Source: Allobranchiibius huperziae
GTDB taxonomy: Bacteria > Actinomycetota > Actinomycetes > Actinomycetales > Dermatophilaceae
DNA: 64,000 nucleotides
Direction of reading: 5' to 3'
NCBI RefSeq assembly: GCF_013410455.1
Contig: NZ_JACCFW010000001.1
Coordinates: forward strand, 3,240,929 to 3,304,928
Within the stretch, counting starts at the first letter, position 1. Every line of letters starts with the position of its first letter. Below, piece after piece: positions 50,117-61,467 of this stretch. The notes beneath the pieces are model-generated. The model saw only the letters and a list, made by a program, of their open reading frames with translations. It was not told the DNA's origin and ran no database searches. The translations under genes were made by a program, and so were the position numbers.

Positions 50117-53100
50117 TCACTCCAAGAGGGCTGCGATGTCCGCCGCGGTGACAGCGCCCGATACGGCGCCGCCGGCATCCATCACCGAGGCGAAGAGATC
50201 GCGCTTGCGCTCCTGCAACGCCACGACCTTCTCCTCCACGGTGCCCTGCGAGACCATCCGGTAGACGGTCACCGGTCGTTCCTGCCCGATGCGGTGCACC
50301 CGGTCGATCGCCTGCGCCTCGGTGGCCGGGTTCCACCACGGGTCGAGCAGGTAGACGTAGTCGGCCTCAGTGAGGGTGAGTCCCACACCGCCGGCCTTGA
50401 GCGAGATCAGGAACGCCGTCTGGTCGCCGGATCGGAACCCGTCGATGACATCCTGCCTGCCCCGGGTGGATCCGTCGAGGTACGACGTGCGCACCCCGGC
50501 CGCATCCAGCGCGTCGCGCGCGAGGGCCAGGTAGGAGGTGAACTGGCTGAAGACCAGGGCGCGGTGGCCCTCGTCGGCCAGCTCGGTGAGGTGCTGGGCC
50601 AGCAGGGTCAGCTTGGCGGACTGCTCGGCGGCGGGGTAGTCGTCGTCGACCAGCCGCGGGTCGAGCGCCAACTGCCGCAGCCTGGTCAGCGACGCGAGGA
50701 TCGCGACACGGTTGGTGTCGGCGTCCTCCAGCAGTCCGAGGATCCGCTGGCGTTCGCGCTGCAGGTGCCGGCGGTAGGTCGCCTCGTGACGAGCGGACGG
50801 CTCGACGTGCAGCAGCTGGATCTGCTTGGCGGGCAGATCGGCGGCGACGGCCTCCTTGGTGCGCCGCAGCATCAGCGGCCGGATCCGGCGACGCAGCTGT
50901 TCCAGCAGCTCCGGTGCCTTCCCGCTCTCGATCGGGCGACGGTAGCGCTGCCCGAACACCTCCGGATCGGGATAGAGCCCCGGCACGGCCAGGGCGAACA
51001 TCGACCAGAGATCCATCAGCGAGTTCTCCAGCGGGGTGCCGGTGATCGCCAGTGTGAACGGCGCGTCGAGCCGCTTGGCGGCCTGGAACGTCTTGGACCG
51101 GTGGTTCTTCACCCACTGCGCCTCGTCGAGGATCAGCCCGCTCCACCCCAGGGCGTGGAAGTTCTCGGCGTCGAGGCGCAGCACGGCGTAGGACGTCACG
51201 ACGATCCGCGCGTCACCGATGGTGTCGGCGAGCGACCGCCCCCGCTTGCCGGAGGTCTGCGGCAGCGCCACGATCGGGACGTCGGGAGCGAACCGGGCGG
51301 CCTCACCGACCCAGGTGCCGACCACCGAGGACGGCGCGACGACGAGGACGGGCTCGGTCAGGTCGCCGCGCTCGTACGCACGCGCCAGCATCGCCAGGGT
51401 CTGCACGGTCTTGCCGAGGCCCATGTCGTCGGCCAGCACACCGCCGAGACGGGCATCCCACAACGTGCTCAGCCACGCGAATCCCTCGCGCTGGTAGGGC
51501 CGCAGCTGCGCCCGGAAGCTGTCCGGCAATCTCGGCGGCTCGAGCCGCCCGACGTCGCGCAGACCGCTGACCGCCTCCGCCCACCGGGTCGACTGCCGGC
51601 CGGGCACTCCCAACGCGACCAGTTCGTCGTAGAAGCCGACCTGGAAGCGACCCACCCGAAGGCCCTCCCCGGGCTCCCGGTCGACCAGGTCGCGCGCCTC
51701 CTCGATCAGCTCGCGCAGCCGGTGCAACGACGGGTCGTCGAGGGTGAACCAGGTGCCCGACTGCAGCAGCATGCTCTCGTCGCCACGGACGAGCGCCGCG
51801 AAGAGCGGCTCGAAGGGCACCTCCTCCCCGCCGATGCTGACGCTCACCCGCAGGTCGAACCAGTCGGTGCCGTCCTCCCGATCCTCGGTGCCGATCTCGA
51901 TCAGCGGGGTCTCGGTGACCTGCTCGTACGTCGGCAGCTCACCCTCGAGCACCACCTGGAGGTCCTCGTGCTCACTCCACTGCGGCAGGGCCGCAGCGAT
52001 CCGCACGGCCTCCCACCCGCTCAGCGTGTGCTCCGGGCGCGGCCACCAGCCGAGGCCGCCGACCGCCTCGAGCAGCCCGGCCGACCGCAGCAGCGGTCCG
52101 ACCCGCTCGACCAGCTCCCGCTCGGCGATGCGATCGCGCCCGACCTGCGACCAGCCGAGCGTGACGGGGTGCAGGCGCCGCGCGTCGTACCGGAACCCGG
52201 CTCGCACACGGATCTGCTGGTCCGCCGGACTGTCGAGCGTCAGCTGCAGACGCAGCGGCTCGGCCGGGTCGGCGGCGTGCGGCACCCGGGGAAGTTGTCC
52301 GCTGTCGGTGAGCCGGGGCAGCGCCTCGGACCGGAACTCCGCGGCGTCCTCGGCGGGCACCCGCAGACCTCCGGACCGCAGCAGTTCCTCCATCGCGGGG
52401 CGCACCGGCGCGGTGAAGCCGGCGAGCGTCATCGCGCCGCCGCGCTCGATCACGGCGACGCCGTGCGCCGGCGATCCGATGAAGATGCGTTCGCCCTCGG
52501 GCAACTCGGGCAGCGCCGGCGCGAGCACCAGATCGGCCTCGTCGTCGTCCTGCACCACCTGCAGCTGCGGCGTCACCGGGTACGGCGCCACCTCCAGGCC
52601 CGCGGAGACACCGAATCCCTGCATGATCGCCACGCCTGCATCCGAAGCCTGGGCGAGCGCCGGCCACAGCGTGGCGGCGAACTGGTCGAGGTGCAGCTCG
52701 CTCGGCAGCAGGCCGCCGTCGGCGATCCGGTGCAGTGCCTTCAACGCGCGGTGCTGAGCGGGGTCCCACGGACGCACCGGGCTGTCGTAGAGCACGTCGT
52801 GCCAGGCGGCCTCCTTCACCCACCGCCCGGCCTTGCCGAGGTAGGTCGGCACGATCGCGATGCGCCGCGCGGGGGTACTGTCGTGGATGGTGGACGGGCG
52901 GGTGACCGGCACCATCCGCAGCCCGAGGCGGCGTGTCGCCGCAGCCGGCTCGTCGGCGTACTCCTGCACGAACCGGCGCCACGACGCGGACCGGTCGACC
53001 TCGACCTTGCCGCCGAGCGACTCTCGCGCGACGAGCAGCAGGGTGGCCACGTGCTTGCACCGCGCCTGCATCGGGCAGGAGCACCGCGAGGTCCATTGCG

Positions 53101-53377
53101 GGCGCGGGCCGGTGTCCTTGGTGCGGGTGACCAGCGTCGTGTAGTCGCGGTCGCGGCTGCCGCCGATGACCCCGAGCAGCATCCGACCCTGGTCACCGGT
53201 GTTGATCGAGATCACCCGCTCGGCGTCGACGTAGCCGAGGGCGCGCTCGAACGCCTTGTCACCGACGTACGCCTCGATATCGACGTCGGAGACCTCGCGC
53301 AGCCACTCGGCGCCGCGCACCTGGAAGGCGTGCGCGTGCTCGTACGCCGGGTGGTCACCGCCGAAACCATCCGCCAC
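50117..53377 (-). CDS. SWIM zinc-finger SNF2 helicase
   Basis: A 1086-residue SNF2-family ATPase of the bacterial HepA/RapA-like group. A SWIM finger (CSCPMQARCKHVATLL) lies near residues 98-114. A long middle region precedes the SNF2 motor at about residue 600. Motif I is ADDMGLGKTVQTLAML (about 648), motif II LILDEAQWVKN (about 748), then VFSQFTSYL and motif VI DRVHRIGQERPV (about 1025). Such proteins remodel protein-DNA complexes; in bacteria they are tied to transcription recycling, repair or phage defense, but no defense genes flank it. It starts with GTG. Confidence 0.93.
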   Translation of the reverse strand: MADGFGGDHPAYEHAHAFQVRGAEWLREVSDVDIEAYVGDKAFERALGYVDAERVISINTGDQGRMLLGVIGGSRDRDYTTLVTRTKDTGPRPQWTSRCSCPMQARCKHVATLLLVARESLGGKVEVDRSASWRRFVQEYADEPAAATRRLGLRMVPVTRPSTIHDSTPARRIAIVPTYLGKAGRWVKEAAWHDVLYDSPVRPWDPAQHRALKALHRIADGGLLPSELHLDQFAATLWPALAQASDAGVAIMQGFGVSAGLEVAPYPVTPQLQVVQDDDEADLVLAPALPELPEGERIFIGSPAHGVAVIERGGAMTLAGFTAPVRPAMEELLRSGGLRVPAEDAAEFRSEALPRLTDSGQLPRVPHAADPAEPLRLQLTLDSPADQQIRVRAGFRYDARRLHPVTLGWSQVGRDRIAERELVERVGPLLRSAGLLEAVGGLGWWPRPEHTLSGWEAVRIAAALPQWSEHEDLQVVLEGELPTYEQVTETPLIEIGTEDREDGTDWFDLRVSVSIGGEEVPFEPLFAALVRGDESMLLQSGTWFTLDDPSLHRLRELIEEARDLVDREPGEGLRVGRFQVGFYDELVALGVPGRQSTRWAEAVSGLRDVGRLEPPRLPDSFRAQLRPYQREGFAWLSTLWDARLGGVLADDMGLGKTVQTLAMLARAYERGDLTEPVLVVAPSSVVGTWVGEAARFAPDVPIVALPQTSGKRGRSLADTIGDARIVVTSYAVLRLDAENFHALGWSGLILDEAQWVKNHRSKTFQAAKRLDAPFTLAITGTPLENSLMDLWSMFALAVPGLYPDPEVFGQRYRRPIESGKAPELLEQLRRRIRPLMLRRTKEAVAADLPAKQIQLLHVEPSARHEATYRRHLQRERQRILGLLEDADTNRVAILASLTRLRQLALDPRLVDDDYPAAEQSAKLTLLAQHLTELADEGHRALVFSQFTSYLALARDALDAAGVRTSYLDGSTRGRQDVIDGFRSGDQTAFLISLKAGGVGLTLTEADYVYLLDPWWNPATEAQAIDRVHRIGQERPVTVYRMVSQGTVEEKVVALQERKRDLFASVMDAGGAVSGAVTAADIAALLE

Positions 53378-53455
53378 GCGGTACCCACCCCTTCACGGCC
53401 ACGACGTTACCGGCCGGGTCCGACAGCCGACGTGCTCCGGCCGGCCACCGTGGCG

Positions 53456-53505
53456 CAGGTACGCGCGAGGGACACGGGTAGACCTGTGTCCCTCGCGCGC
53501 ACCTG
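53456..53505 (-). terminator. Long hairpin after the nadE-linked gene
   Basis: CGCGCGAGGGACAC (53462-53475) pairs with GTGTCCCTCGCGCG (53486-53499). The outer CAGGT/ACCTG pairs extend the stem to 19 bp with one A.C mismatch, around a 10-nt loop. It begins 9 bases past the stop at 53514 and so ends the nadE transcript. There is no clear U-tract. Confidence 0.75.
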
Positions 53506-53513
53506 TGTCACCG

Positions 53514-53994
53514 TCACACCGTGGTGGCCTGGAACGGCACCCCGTGCTCCTCACTCACTGTCCGCAGCCGCTCGGCGATGCCGTCGCCGTCGGGTTTGTC
53601 GAAGATCACCAGTGCCACGAACGCCGTGTCGTACGGATCGTCGTGCCGGCTGACCTCGACGTGCGCCACCGGTCGGGAGAACGCCGAGCGGGGCCGCACG
53701 AACTCCACGCCCGCCATCTGCGACCACGCCACGGAGTGCGACTTACCGCGGTGCATGCCGACCAGTCCGTCGGACGTCGCACGCAGATCCCGCCGGCCGC
53801 CGGACCGGCGCAGGTCCCACACCACCAGCACGATCAGGGCGGCCGCGACCGGCAGAATCCACCACAGCCGGAAGACGATGCCCGTGCCGATCGCGCCGAC
53901 CAGGATGATCGCCACCCGCGGCCAGACACCCAGGGGCACCCCGCCCCGCGGCGCCGCGATCACCGAGACACCGGAGCCTTCGGTCGGGGCCACG

Positions 53995-54011
<17 letters not shown>
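53514..54011 (-). CDS. Membrane protein with a PH-like cytoplasmic domain
   Basis: A 165-residue protein. Residues 1-29 are polar; two adjacent helices follow (WPRVAIILVGAIGTGIVFRLWWILPVAAALIVLVVW, about residues 30-66). A cytoplasmic C-terminal domain with bacterial PH-like strand pattern comes next (DLRATSDGLVGMHRGKSHSVAWSQMAGVEFVRPRSAFSRPVAHVEV). It overlaps the end of nadE by 17 nt. The function is unknown; no link to NAD synthesis beyond co-transcription. Confidence 0.72.
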
Positions 54012-56040
<2,029 letters not shown>

Positions 56041-56175
56041 GGCGTCAGTCTCCCAGACCCCACCCCCGGCACCGACCGATCGGCTCGCTCCGAGTCTCGA
56101 CAGCACGAAGCGTGGGTGCCGTGTCGAGACGCGGCCCACAACCGGGCGACGACAGGACGTCACTGCTTAGATCCG

Positions 56176-56221
56176 AAAAAAGACGTGCCGGGCGGGGCGA
56201 CTGCGCCCCGCCCGGCACGTC
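56176..56221 (-). terminator. Rho-independent terminator of the DoxX gene
   Basis: A perfect 17-bp GC-rich stem (56182-56198 with 56205-56221) and 6-nt loop are followed on the minus strand by TTTTTT (56181-56176). It lies 16 bases past the DoxX stop and is the clearest intrinsic terminator in the window. No other feature was seen in the gap 56041-56175 except the upstream end of nadE. Confidence 0.95.
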
Positions 56222-56236
56222 CGGGGTGGTGAGAGA

Positions 56237-56791
56237 TCAGGCTGCGGACCCGGTGCCGTCCTCGGGCGCGTCGGCCTTCGCCGCCTCGGCGGAGGCGACG
56301 GCCTTGCTGCGGCGGTTGATGACGAACGCGGCGGCGGGCACGACGGCCGCCATCGCCACGGCCCGCATCCACGGACGGTTCAGGGCGTGCCCGAGCGCGT
56401 GGTCCAGCGAGAGGGTGCCGGGGCCGGTCAGAGCCAGCGTCGCGGCGATGAGGCCGACCGTGGCGGGCAGCTCGTAGCCGCCGTTCTGGCCGAAGAACCC
56501 GTTCGACGCGTGCACGGAGCCCGCGACCGCCATGGTCCCGGTCACCGCGCCGGCCGCGGCCGGGGTCGCGAGACCGAGCGCGAGCAGCGCACCGCCGCCG
56601 GCCTCGCCGAGGCCCGCCGCGTACGCGTTCGCCTTGCCCGGCTTGAAGCCCATCTGATCGAAGAAGGCGCCGGTGCCCTCGATGCCGCCGCCGCCGAACG
56701 CGCCGAAGAGCTTCTGGCTGCCGTGGGCCGCCAGGGCGCCTCCGACGCCGAGTCGAAGGGCGAGCAGGCCGATGTCGCGTGATGAAGTCAT
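56237..56791 (-). CDS. DoxX family membrane protein
   Basis: A 184-residue membrane protein. The N-terminal DoxX pattern is GLLALRLGVGGALAAHGSQKLFGAFGGGGIEGTGAFFDQMGFKPGKANAYAAGLGEAGGGALLALGL (residues 7-73), followed by helices VTGTMAVAGSVHAS and LPATVGLIAATLALTG and a last helix before a Lys/Ala/Glu-rich cytoplasmic tail. DoxX proteins are linked to redox and thiol stress. TATGAT 6 nt before the ATG gives a leaderless start under a palindromic site. Confidence 0.9.
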   Translation of the reverse strand: MTSSRDIGLLALRLGVGGALAAHGSQKLFGAFGGGGIEGTGAFFDQMGFKPGKANAYAAGLGEAGGGALLALGLATPAAAGAVTGTMAVAGSVHASNGFFGQNGGYELPATVGLIAATLALTGPGTLSLDHALGHALNRPWMRAVAMAAVVPAAAFVINRRSKAVASAEAAKADAPEDGTGSAA

Positions 56792-56797
56792 GGCCCG

Positions 56798-56819
56798 ATC
56801 ATATCGGTGACACGTCACC
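56798..56819 (-). promoter_or_regulatory. Promoter and candidate operator of the DoxX gene
   Basis: On the minus strand TATGAT (56803-56798), close to the -10 consensus, ends 6 nt before the DoxX ATG. Directly upstream, GGTGAC and GTCACC (56806-56811 and 56814-56819) form an inverted repeat with a 2-nt spacer, inside the -35/-10 interval where a repressor would block polymerase. Confidence 0.6.
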
Positions 56820-56979
56820 TTTCTCTATCCGCAGCGGTGTGACCTCCGTCTCCCCCAAGCGTGCAAATCCTGTGCAGCCGGCAGCGGCGGCCCGGTCACC
56901 GGGCCGCGCCGGGCGCGGGGTTCCCCTCGGAATCGACCCAGGTACGACACGCGCGACCGGGACCGGGCACGCTGTGGGC

Positions 56980-58197
56980 ATGCGCCTCCTCGCCCGCAAC
57001 CCCTGGATGCGGGTGGCCCTCATGCTGTTCGCCGTCGGATGGGGCGCCAACCAGTTCGCTCCGCTGCTGCTGGTCTACGAAGCCCATCAGCACCTGACCG
57101 AGCAGGTCACGTCGGCGATGTTCGCGGCGTACGTCATCGGCCTCATGCCGGCGCTGCTGCTCTCGGCGCGGCTGGCGGGGCACTTCGGGCACCGCGCGAT
57201 CATCCGGCCGGTGATGCTGCTCGCGATGGTGTCGTCCGGGGTGCTGCTGCTCGGGCACTGGAGCGAGGCGGCCCTCTTCGTGGGCCGGGTGCTCTACGGC
57301 GTCGCCACGGGTGCGGCCATGGCGCCGGGCACGACCTGGGTCAAGGAGCTGTCCGCGGACTCCGCGCCCGGCACCGGTGCGCGACGGGCCGCCATGTCGC
57401 TGTCCGCGGGATTCATGGGCGGCCCCCTCGTGAGCGGCCTGGTCGCGCAGTGGCTCCCTGCGCCGGAGATCCTCGCGTACGCCGTGCACATCGTCCTGAT
57501 GGCGGGGGTGACGGTGCTCGCCTGGACCACTCCGCAGACCGGCTCGACCACCGACGCGGGGGACCACCGGGAGCACCCGACCCGGGTCCGGCACACCGCT
57601 CTGAGCCGAGCGTTCTGGGCCGGCATCGCCCCAGCCGCGCCGTGGGTCTTCACCTGTGCGTCGATCAGCCTCGTCGTGCTGCCCAACGTCGTGCGCGGCT
57701 CCGTGAGCAGCTGGGAGGTCGCGTTCAGCGGCATCATGGCCGGCCTCACGCTGGGCACCGGGGTGCTGATCCAGCAGCCGGCGCGCGGGTTCGAGGCCCG
57801 TCGCCCCGGCATCACGACGCTGGCCGGGATGGGCTGCGCCATCGCCGGGTCGCTGCTGGCCCTGCTCGTCGCGCAGGTGAGCGGATGGGCGCTGGTGCCG
57901 GTCGCCGGGATCGTGCTCGGCGCGGGATACGGGCTGGTGCTCGTCGGCGGACTGACGGCGGTCGAGCGTCTCGCGCCGCCGCACCAGCTGGCGATGACGA
58001 ACGCCGTCTTCTACTGCCTGACCTATGTCGGCTTCTTCATGCCCACGGTCATCGCCACTCTGGTGAAGCACTTCCCCACCACCGAGGTGCTCGGGCTCGT
58101 GGTCGTCCTGGCCGTCCTCACCACCGCGTGGGTGGCCCTGCGGGGCCGCCGGGACGCGCTCTCGGAGGCCGGGGCGGCATCCACCACGGCGCCCTGA
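56980..58197 (+). CDS. MFS transporter
   Basis: A 405-residue protein with twelve predicted membrane helices. The loop after helix 2 (SARLAGHFGHRAIIRP, about residues 62-77) is a variant of the MFS motif A, GxLaDrxGrkx. LYGVATGAAMAPGTTWVKEL matches the helix-4 motif. The central cytoplasmic loop is short and polar. The pattern resembles drug/sugar efflux MFS proteins, but the substrate is unknown. CACGCT ends 6 nt before the ATG. Its upstream region is shared with the divergent DoxX promoter. Confidence 0.9.
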   Translation: MRLLARNPWMRVALMLFAVGWGANQFAPLLLVYEAHQHLTEQVTSAMFAAYVIGLMPALLLSARLAGHFGHRAIIRPVMLLAMVSSGVLLLGHWSEAALFVGRVLYGVATGAAMAPGTTWVKELSADSAPGTGARRAAMSLSAGFMGGPLVSGLVAQWLPAPEILAYAVHIVLMAGVTVLAWTTPQTGSTTDAGDHREHPTRVRHTALSRAFWAGIAPAAPWVFTCASISLVVLPNVVRGSVSSWEVAFSGIMAGLTLGTGVLIQQPARGFEARRPGITTLAGMGCAIAGSLLALLVAQVSGWALVPVAGIVLGAGYGLVLVGGLTAVERLAPPHQLAMTNAVFYCLTYVGFFMPTVIATLVKHFPTTEVLGLVVVLAVLTTAWVALRGRRDALSEAGAASTTAP

Positions 58198-58233
58198 ACG
58201 ACGCGCCGGCATCCGAGCGGCGACACTGTCGGG

Positions 58234-58731
58234 ATGGGCGTCTTCCTCCGGCCGCAGATCCCAGCCGACCTTCCGTCGCTGACAGGGGGCGAGAGCCCGT
58301 ACGACGATTTCGGCCCACGCGCGGCGCACACGTCGCCGAGGCCGCCGGAGCTGGACGCTCCGGGTGCCTTGTCCGTCGTTGTCACGGAAGACCGATCGCT
58401 GGCCGGCACCGTGAGCTGGATCTGGCAGCACTGGGGACCGAACGCCGCGTCGCGCAACCCGATGATCGGCATCTGGCTGCGCCCGTCCCACCGCGGCCGG
58501 GGCATCGGCCGCGACGCGCAGGCGCAGCTCGTCGACCTGTTCTTCCGACACACCACCGTCAACCGCGTCGAGGCACACACCGACGTGGACAACATCGCCG
58601 AGCAACGCGCGTTGGAGGCGGCCGGGTTCCAGCGCGAGGGAGTGACCCGGGGCGCCCAGTGGCGCGACGGCAGCTTCCACGACGGAGTGCTCTACGCGAT
58701 CCTTCGTGCCGACCCGCGCCCCCCGCGGTGA
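58234..58731 (+). CDS. GNAT family N-acetyltransferase
   Basis: A 165-residue GNAT enzyme with the acetyl-CoA loop in MIGIWLRPSHRGRGIGRDAQAQLVDLFFRH (motif A, about residues 77-106) and motif B around TDVDNIAEQRALEAAGFQREGV. The RimJ/RimL-like form suggests amine or protein N-terminus acetylation. The substrate cannot be assigned. It begins 36 bases after the MFS gene, with GACACT 6 nt before the ATG, so it may have its own leaderless message. Confidence 0.9.
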   Translation: MGVFLRPQIPADLPSLTGGESPYDDFGPRAAHTSPRPPELDAPGALSVVVTEDRSLAGTVSWIWQHWGPNAASRNPMIGIWLRPSHRGRGIGRDAQAQLVDLFFRHTTVNRVEAHTDVDNIAEQRALEAAGFQREGVTRGAQWRDGSFHDGVLYAILRADPRPPR

Positions 58732-58800
58732 TCACCCCGGCACAGTCCTAGCGCCGACGCTGCGTGCCTGCCTCACCACTCGGGCCGGTAGCCGAGATCC

Positions 58801-59361
58801 TCAGCTCTCGCCAGGCAGTCCGGGGCGGATGCCCCGGCGGTGCAGGTCCGCGTACATCAGCGCCGCCACGCTCTCACCGTCGGTGATGGCCCCGCCCGCC
58901 ACGAGCTCGAGTGCCTGCGACCAGGGCACGGACACCACCTCGTGGATGCCTTCCTCGACGCGCCCACCGAGGTCACCGACCTCAGTGAGTCCCGTTGCCA
59001 GATAGACGTGTTCGGGTGCACGGCAGATCCCGTTGAGGGCGTTCATCCGCCCGATCGCGGTCCACTGCCGCGCCTGCAGGCCCGTCTCCTCACGCAGTTC
59101 CCGTCGCGCGGCCTCCAGCGGCGGCTGGTCGTCGCACGCGCCGGCCGGCACCTCGAGCGACGGCCCGGTCGTGTAACGGGTCATCCGGACCAGCACGACC
59201 TGGTCCGCGTCGTCGATCGCGACGACGAAGACGGCGGGCTGGCGCACCTGCACCACCCCGTAGATCCCGCGTTCACCGTCGGGCCGCACGACGCGGTCCT
59301 CGGTCACCTCGATCCAGCGGTTCCGGTAGACGGTCCGCGAGGACAGCTGCTCCCAGCTCAT
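58801..59361 (-). CDS. NUDIX hydrolase, ADP-ribose pyrophosphatase-like
   Basis: A 186-residue protein similar in layout to ADP-sugar pyrophosphatases: an N-terminal strand (SSRTVYRNRWIEVTEDRVVRPDGERGIYGVV), then PAGACDDQPPLEAARRELREETGL. The catalytic REL-REE part is intact, while the usual first Gly-Glu of the box is replaced (GACDDQ). It is 4-nt coupled to the crotonase upstream. The likely substrate is ADP-ribose or another nucleoside diphosphate sugar. Confidence 0.88.
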   Translation of the reverse strand: MSWEQLSSRTVYRNRWIEVTEDRVVRPDGERGIYGVVQVRQPAVFVVAIDDADQVVLVRMTRYTTGPSLEVPAGACDDQPPLEAARRELREETGLQARQWTAIGRMNALNGICRAPEHVYLATGLTEVGDLGGRVEEGIHEVVSVPWSQALELVAGGAITDGESVAALMYADLHRRGIRPGLPGES

Positions 59362-60149
59362 CGTCCCCGCGGCTCGTACACGGGTGTCTGGCGGGCGAAC
59401 GCCGCCGCACGGGCGATCTTGAAGTTGCGCCCGGTCATCAGCCGCACCTGCTCGATGCGCTCGCGGGCGAAGGTACGGCGGGGTCCGGAGTTCCAGCGCG
59501 TCTCGAAGAGCCGCTTGGCCGCGGCCAGTGCGTCCGGCGAACGGGTCGCGAGCTGGTCGGCGAGGGAGCGGGCGTCGGCGTACGGATCGGCGCCGACCGC
59601 TCCCACCAGTCCGATCTCGCGGGCGCGGTCGCCGGAGAAGATCTCAGCAGTCATGGTGAGCCGTTTGGCCTGCTCGATGCCGACCAGCTGGGCCAGCGAC
59701 CGGATGCCGCTCATGTCGGGGATCAGCCCCCATTTGCCTTCCAGTACAGACCATCTCGCGTCTGCGGTGGTGATGCGGAAGTCGGCGCCCAGCGCGATCT
59801 GGACCCCGCCGCCGAAGCAGTGCCCGTGCACGGCCGCGATCACCGGCACCGGCAGGCGTCGCCAGACCCAGCACGCCTCCTGGAAGGTGTTGGTGCCCCA
59901 TCGGGGGCGGGGCACGACCGCCTTGGTCACCTCGCGGCGCTGGCCGAAGGCTTCGGCGAAATCCAGTCCGGCACAGAAGGAATCGCCCTCGCCGGAGATG
60001 ACCACCGCGCGGACGGACCGGTCCGACCGAAGGGCGCGACCGGCGTCGACCAGTCCCCGCAGCATCGGCAGGGTGAGGGCGTTGAGCTTCTCCGGGCGGG
60101 CGAGACGTACGTCGGCGATCCCGTCGGCGACGTGGCAGGTGACGGACAT
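59358..60149 (-). CDS. Enoyl-CoA hydratase/isomerase family protein
   Basis: A 263-residue crotonase. The oxyanion-hole segments are SGEGDSFCAGLDF (about residues 52-64) and HGHCFGGGVQIALGADFRI (about 112-130). The second acidic catalytic residue of hydratases is not obvious (EGKWGLIPDMSGI), so isomerase or another crotonase reaction is possible. TAGGGT ends 6 nt before the ATG. It overlaps the NUDIX gene by 4 nt. Confidence 0.9.
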   Translation of the reverse strand: MSVTCHVADGIADVRLARPEKLNALTLPMLRGLVDAGRALRSDRSVRAVVISGEGDSFCAGLDFAEAFGQRREVTKAVVPRPRWGTNTFQEACWVWRRLPVPVIAAVHGHCFGGGVQIALGADFRITTADARWSVLEGKWGLIPDMSGIRSLAQLVGIEQAKRLTMTAEIFSGDRAREIGLVGAVGADPYADARSLADQLATRSPDALAAAKRLFETRWNSGPRRTFARERIEQVRLMTGRNFKIARAAAFARQTPVYEPRGR

Positions 60150-60153
60150 GCGC

Positions 60154-61428
60154 CTACCCTACGAAGGCCCTCCGCCCGGGTCGGACGCCCGGCATCTCGA
60201 TACCGGCCACGGTGACGAACGGCGACAGCATCACCACCAGCACGCACGCCGCGAGATCCACGTGCACCACCGCCAGCACCACCGCGACCAGCAGGACGGC
60301 GAGGCTGAGGGCAAGCAGGGCGACGTCGCCCGCGGTGGATCCGAGGAGGTAGGCCCGGATCGCCCAGACCGCCACCAGGAAGACGGCCACCGGGACGGCC
60401 ACGACCGCGAGCGCGGTGGTCTCACCTACGGCTTCATGCCCGTCTCCACCGGCGCGCGCGGCGAGCTGCGAGCCGGCCACGTGCAGGCCGGCGCCCGTCG
60501 CGGCGATGGCGGCGAAGAGCGGCACGTGGCCGTAGCCGAAGACGAACTGCCCGGCCGGGCGCCTGCGCAACTGCCCGGCCACGTCCGCGGCGAAGTAGAT
60601 CCACCACATCGCGAAGGTGAGGCCGATGCCCGCCACGACGACCGCGACCGCCTGCCAGGTCCACCCGGCGACGCCCGGCCGGTGCAGCGCGAGCGACGAG
60701 GACGCGACCGTCCCGACCACCGCCTCCCCCAGGGTGATGATCGTGAAGAGCCCGTAGCGCTCGGCGATGTGAGCGGGGTGCCACGGCGTGACCGAGCGCC
60801 GCTCGACCAGCACCGGGATCGCCACCTCGAGCAGGCCGAGGAGCACGAAGACGGGCCCGGCGACGGTCCAGGACGGCGCGAGCAACGCGAAGACGACCCA
60901 GCACACCTGCGCCAGGACGACCAGGAGGGCGTAGTGGCGGGCCTTGGAGCGCTCGGTGGCCGATTGTCGCCCTGCCCGAACCCACTGCGCCACCAACGCG
61001 ACCCGCATCACGACGTAGCCGGCGACCACTCCGGTGCCATGGAAGGACCCCTCGCGGGTGACCGACTCGAAAAGCCGCGGGATCCCGAGGGCGAGGACGA
61101 CCACCCCGATCATCTGCACCATCGTGAGGATCCGGTAGAGCCAGTCGTCGGTGTCGAACGCCGAGGCGAACCAGGTGAAGTTGATCCACGCCAGCGCCGT
61201 CGCGAACATCGCCATCACGAACGCGCACAGGCCGGTGAGCAGGTGGCTCTCGTCGATGCTCGTGGCGAGGTACCCCGCGGCGTTGCCGACCGCGATCACG
61301 AAGGTCAGATCGAAGAGCAGCTCCAGCGGTGAGGAGACCCGCTCGCGTTCGTCGGGGTCGCGCCCGGTCATCCGGGCGAGCGGGTGGGCCCGCGCCACCC
61401 GGACGCCGGAGGTCCTCGCCTCGGTCAT
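60154..61428 (-). CDS. Low temperature requirement protein A (LtrA)
   Basis: A 424-residue polytopic protein with LtrA hallmarks: ERVSSPLELLFDLTFVIAVGNAAGYLA (about residues 28-54), AWINFTWFASAFDTDDWLYRILTMVQMIGVVVLAL, and AHIAERYGLFTIITLGEAVVG (about 219-239). About twelve helices. Its role is unknown; in Listeria it was linked to growth in the cold. CACACT ends 6 nt before the ATG. It begins just upstream of the crotonase gene, 4-bp gap. Confidence 0.93.
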   Translation of the reverse strand: MTEARTSGVRVARAHPLARMTGRDPDERERVSSPLELLFDLTFVIAVGNAAGYLATSIDESHLLTGLCAFVMAMFATALAWINFTWFASAFDTDDWLYRILTMVQMIGVVVLALGIPRLFESVTREGSFHGTGVVAGYVVMRVALVAQWVRAGRQSATERSKARHYALLVVLAQVCWVVFALLAPSWTVAGPVFVLLGLLEVAIPVLVERRSVTPWHPAHIAERYGLFTIITLGEAVVGTVASSSLALHRPGVAGWTWQAVAVVVAGIGLTFAMWWIYFAADVAGQLRRRPAGQFVFGYGHVPLFAAIAATGAGLHVAGSQLAARAGGDGHEAVGETTALAVVAVPVAVFLVAVWAIRAYLLGSTAGDVALLALSLAVLLVAVVLAVVHVDLAACVLVVMLSPFVTVAGIEMPGVRPGRRAFVG

Positions 61429-61467
61429 CGGGTCAGTGTGGCAGCGACCGCAGTACGAGGCGGTGGC

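Noticed and set aside
50294-53653. A 1119-codon plus-strand open frame opposite the SNF2 helicase
   Set aside because: Antisense frame of a high-GC gene; the minus-strand product has every helicase motif and normal codon use. Several similar long antisense frames (for example at 5031-6425 and 42304-43722) were dismissed for the same reason.
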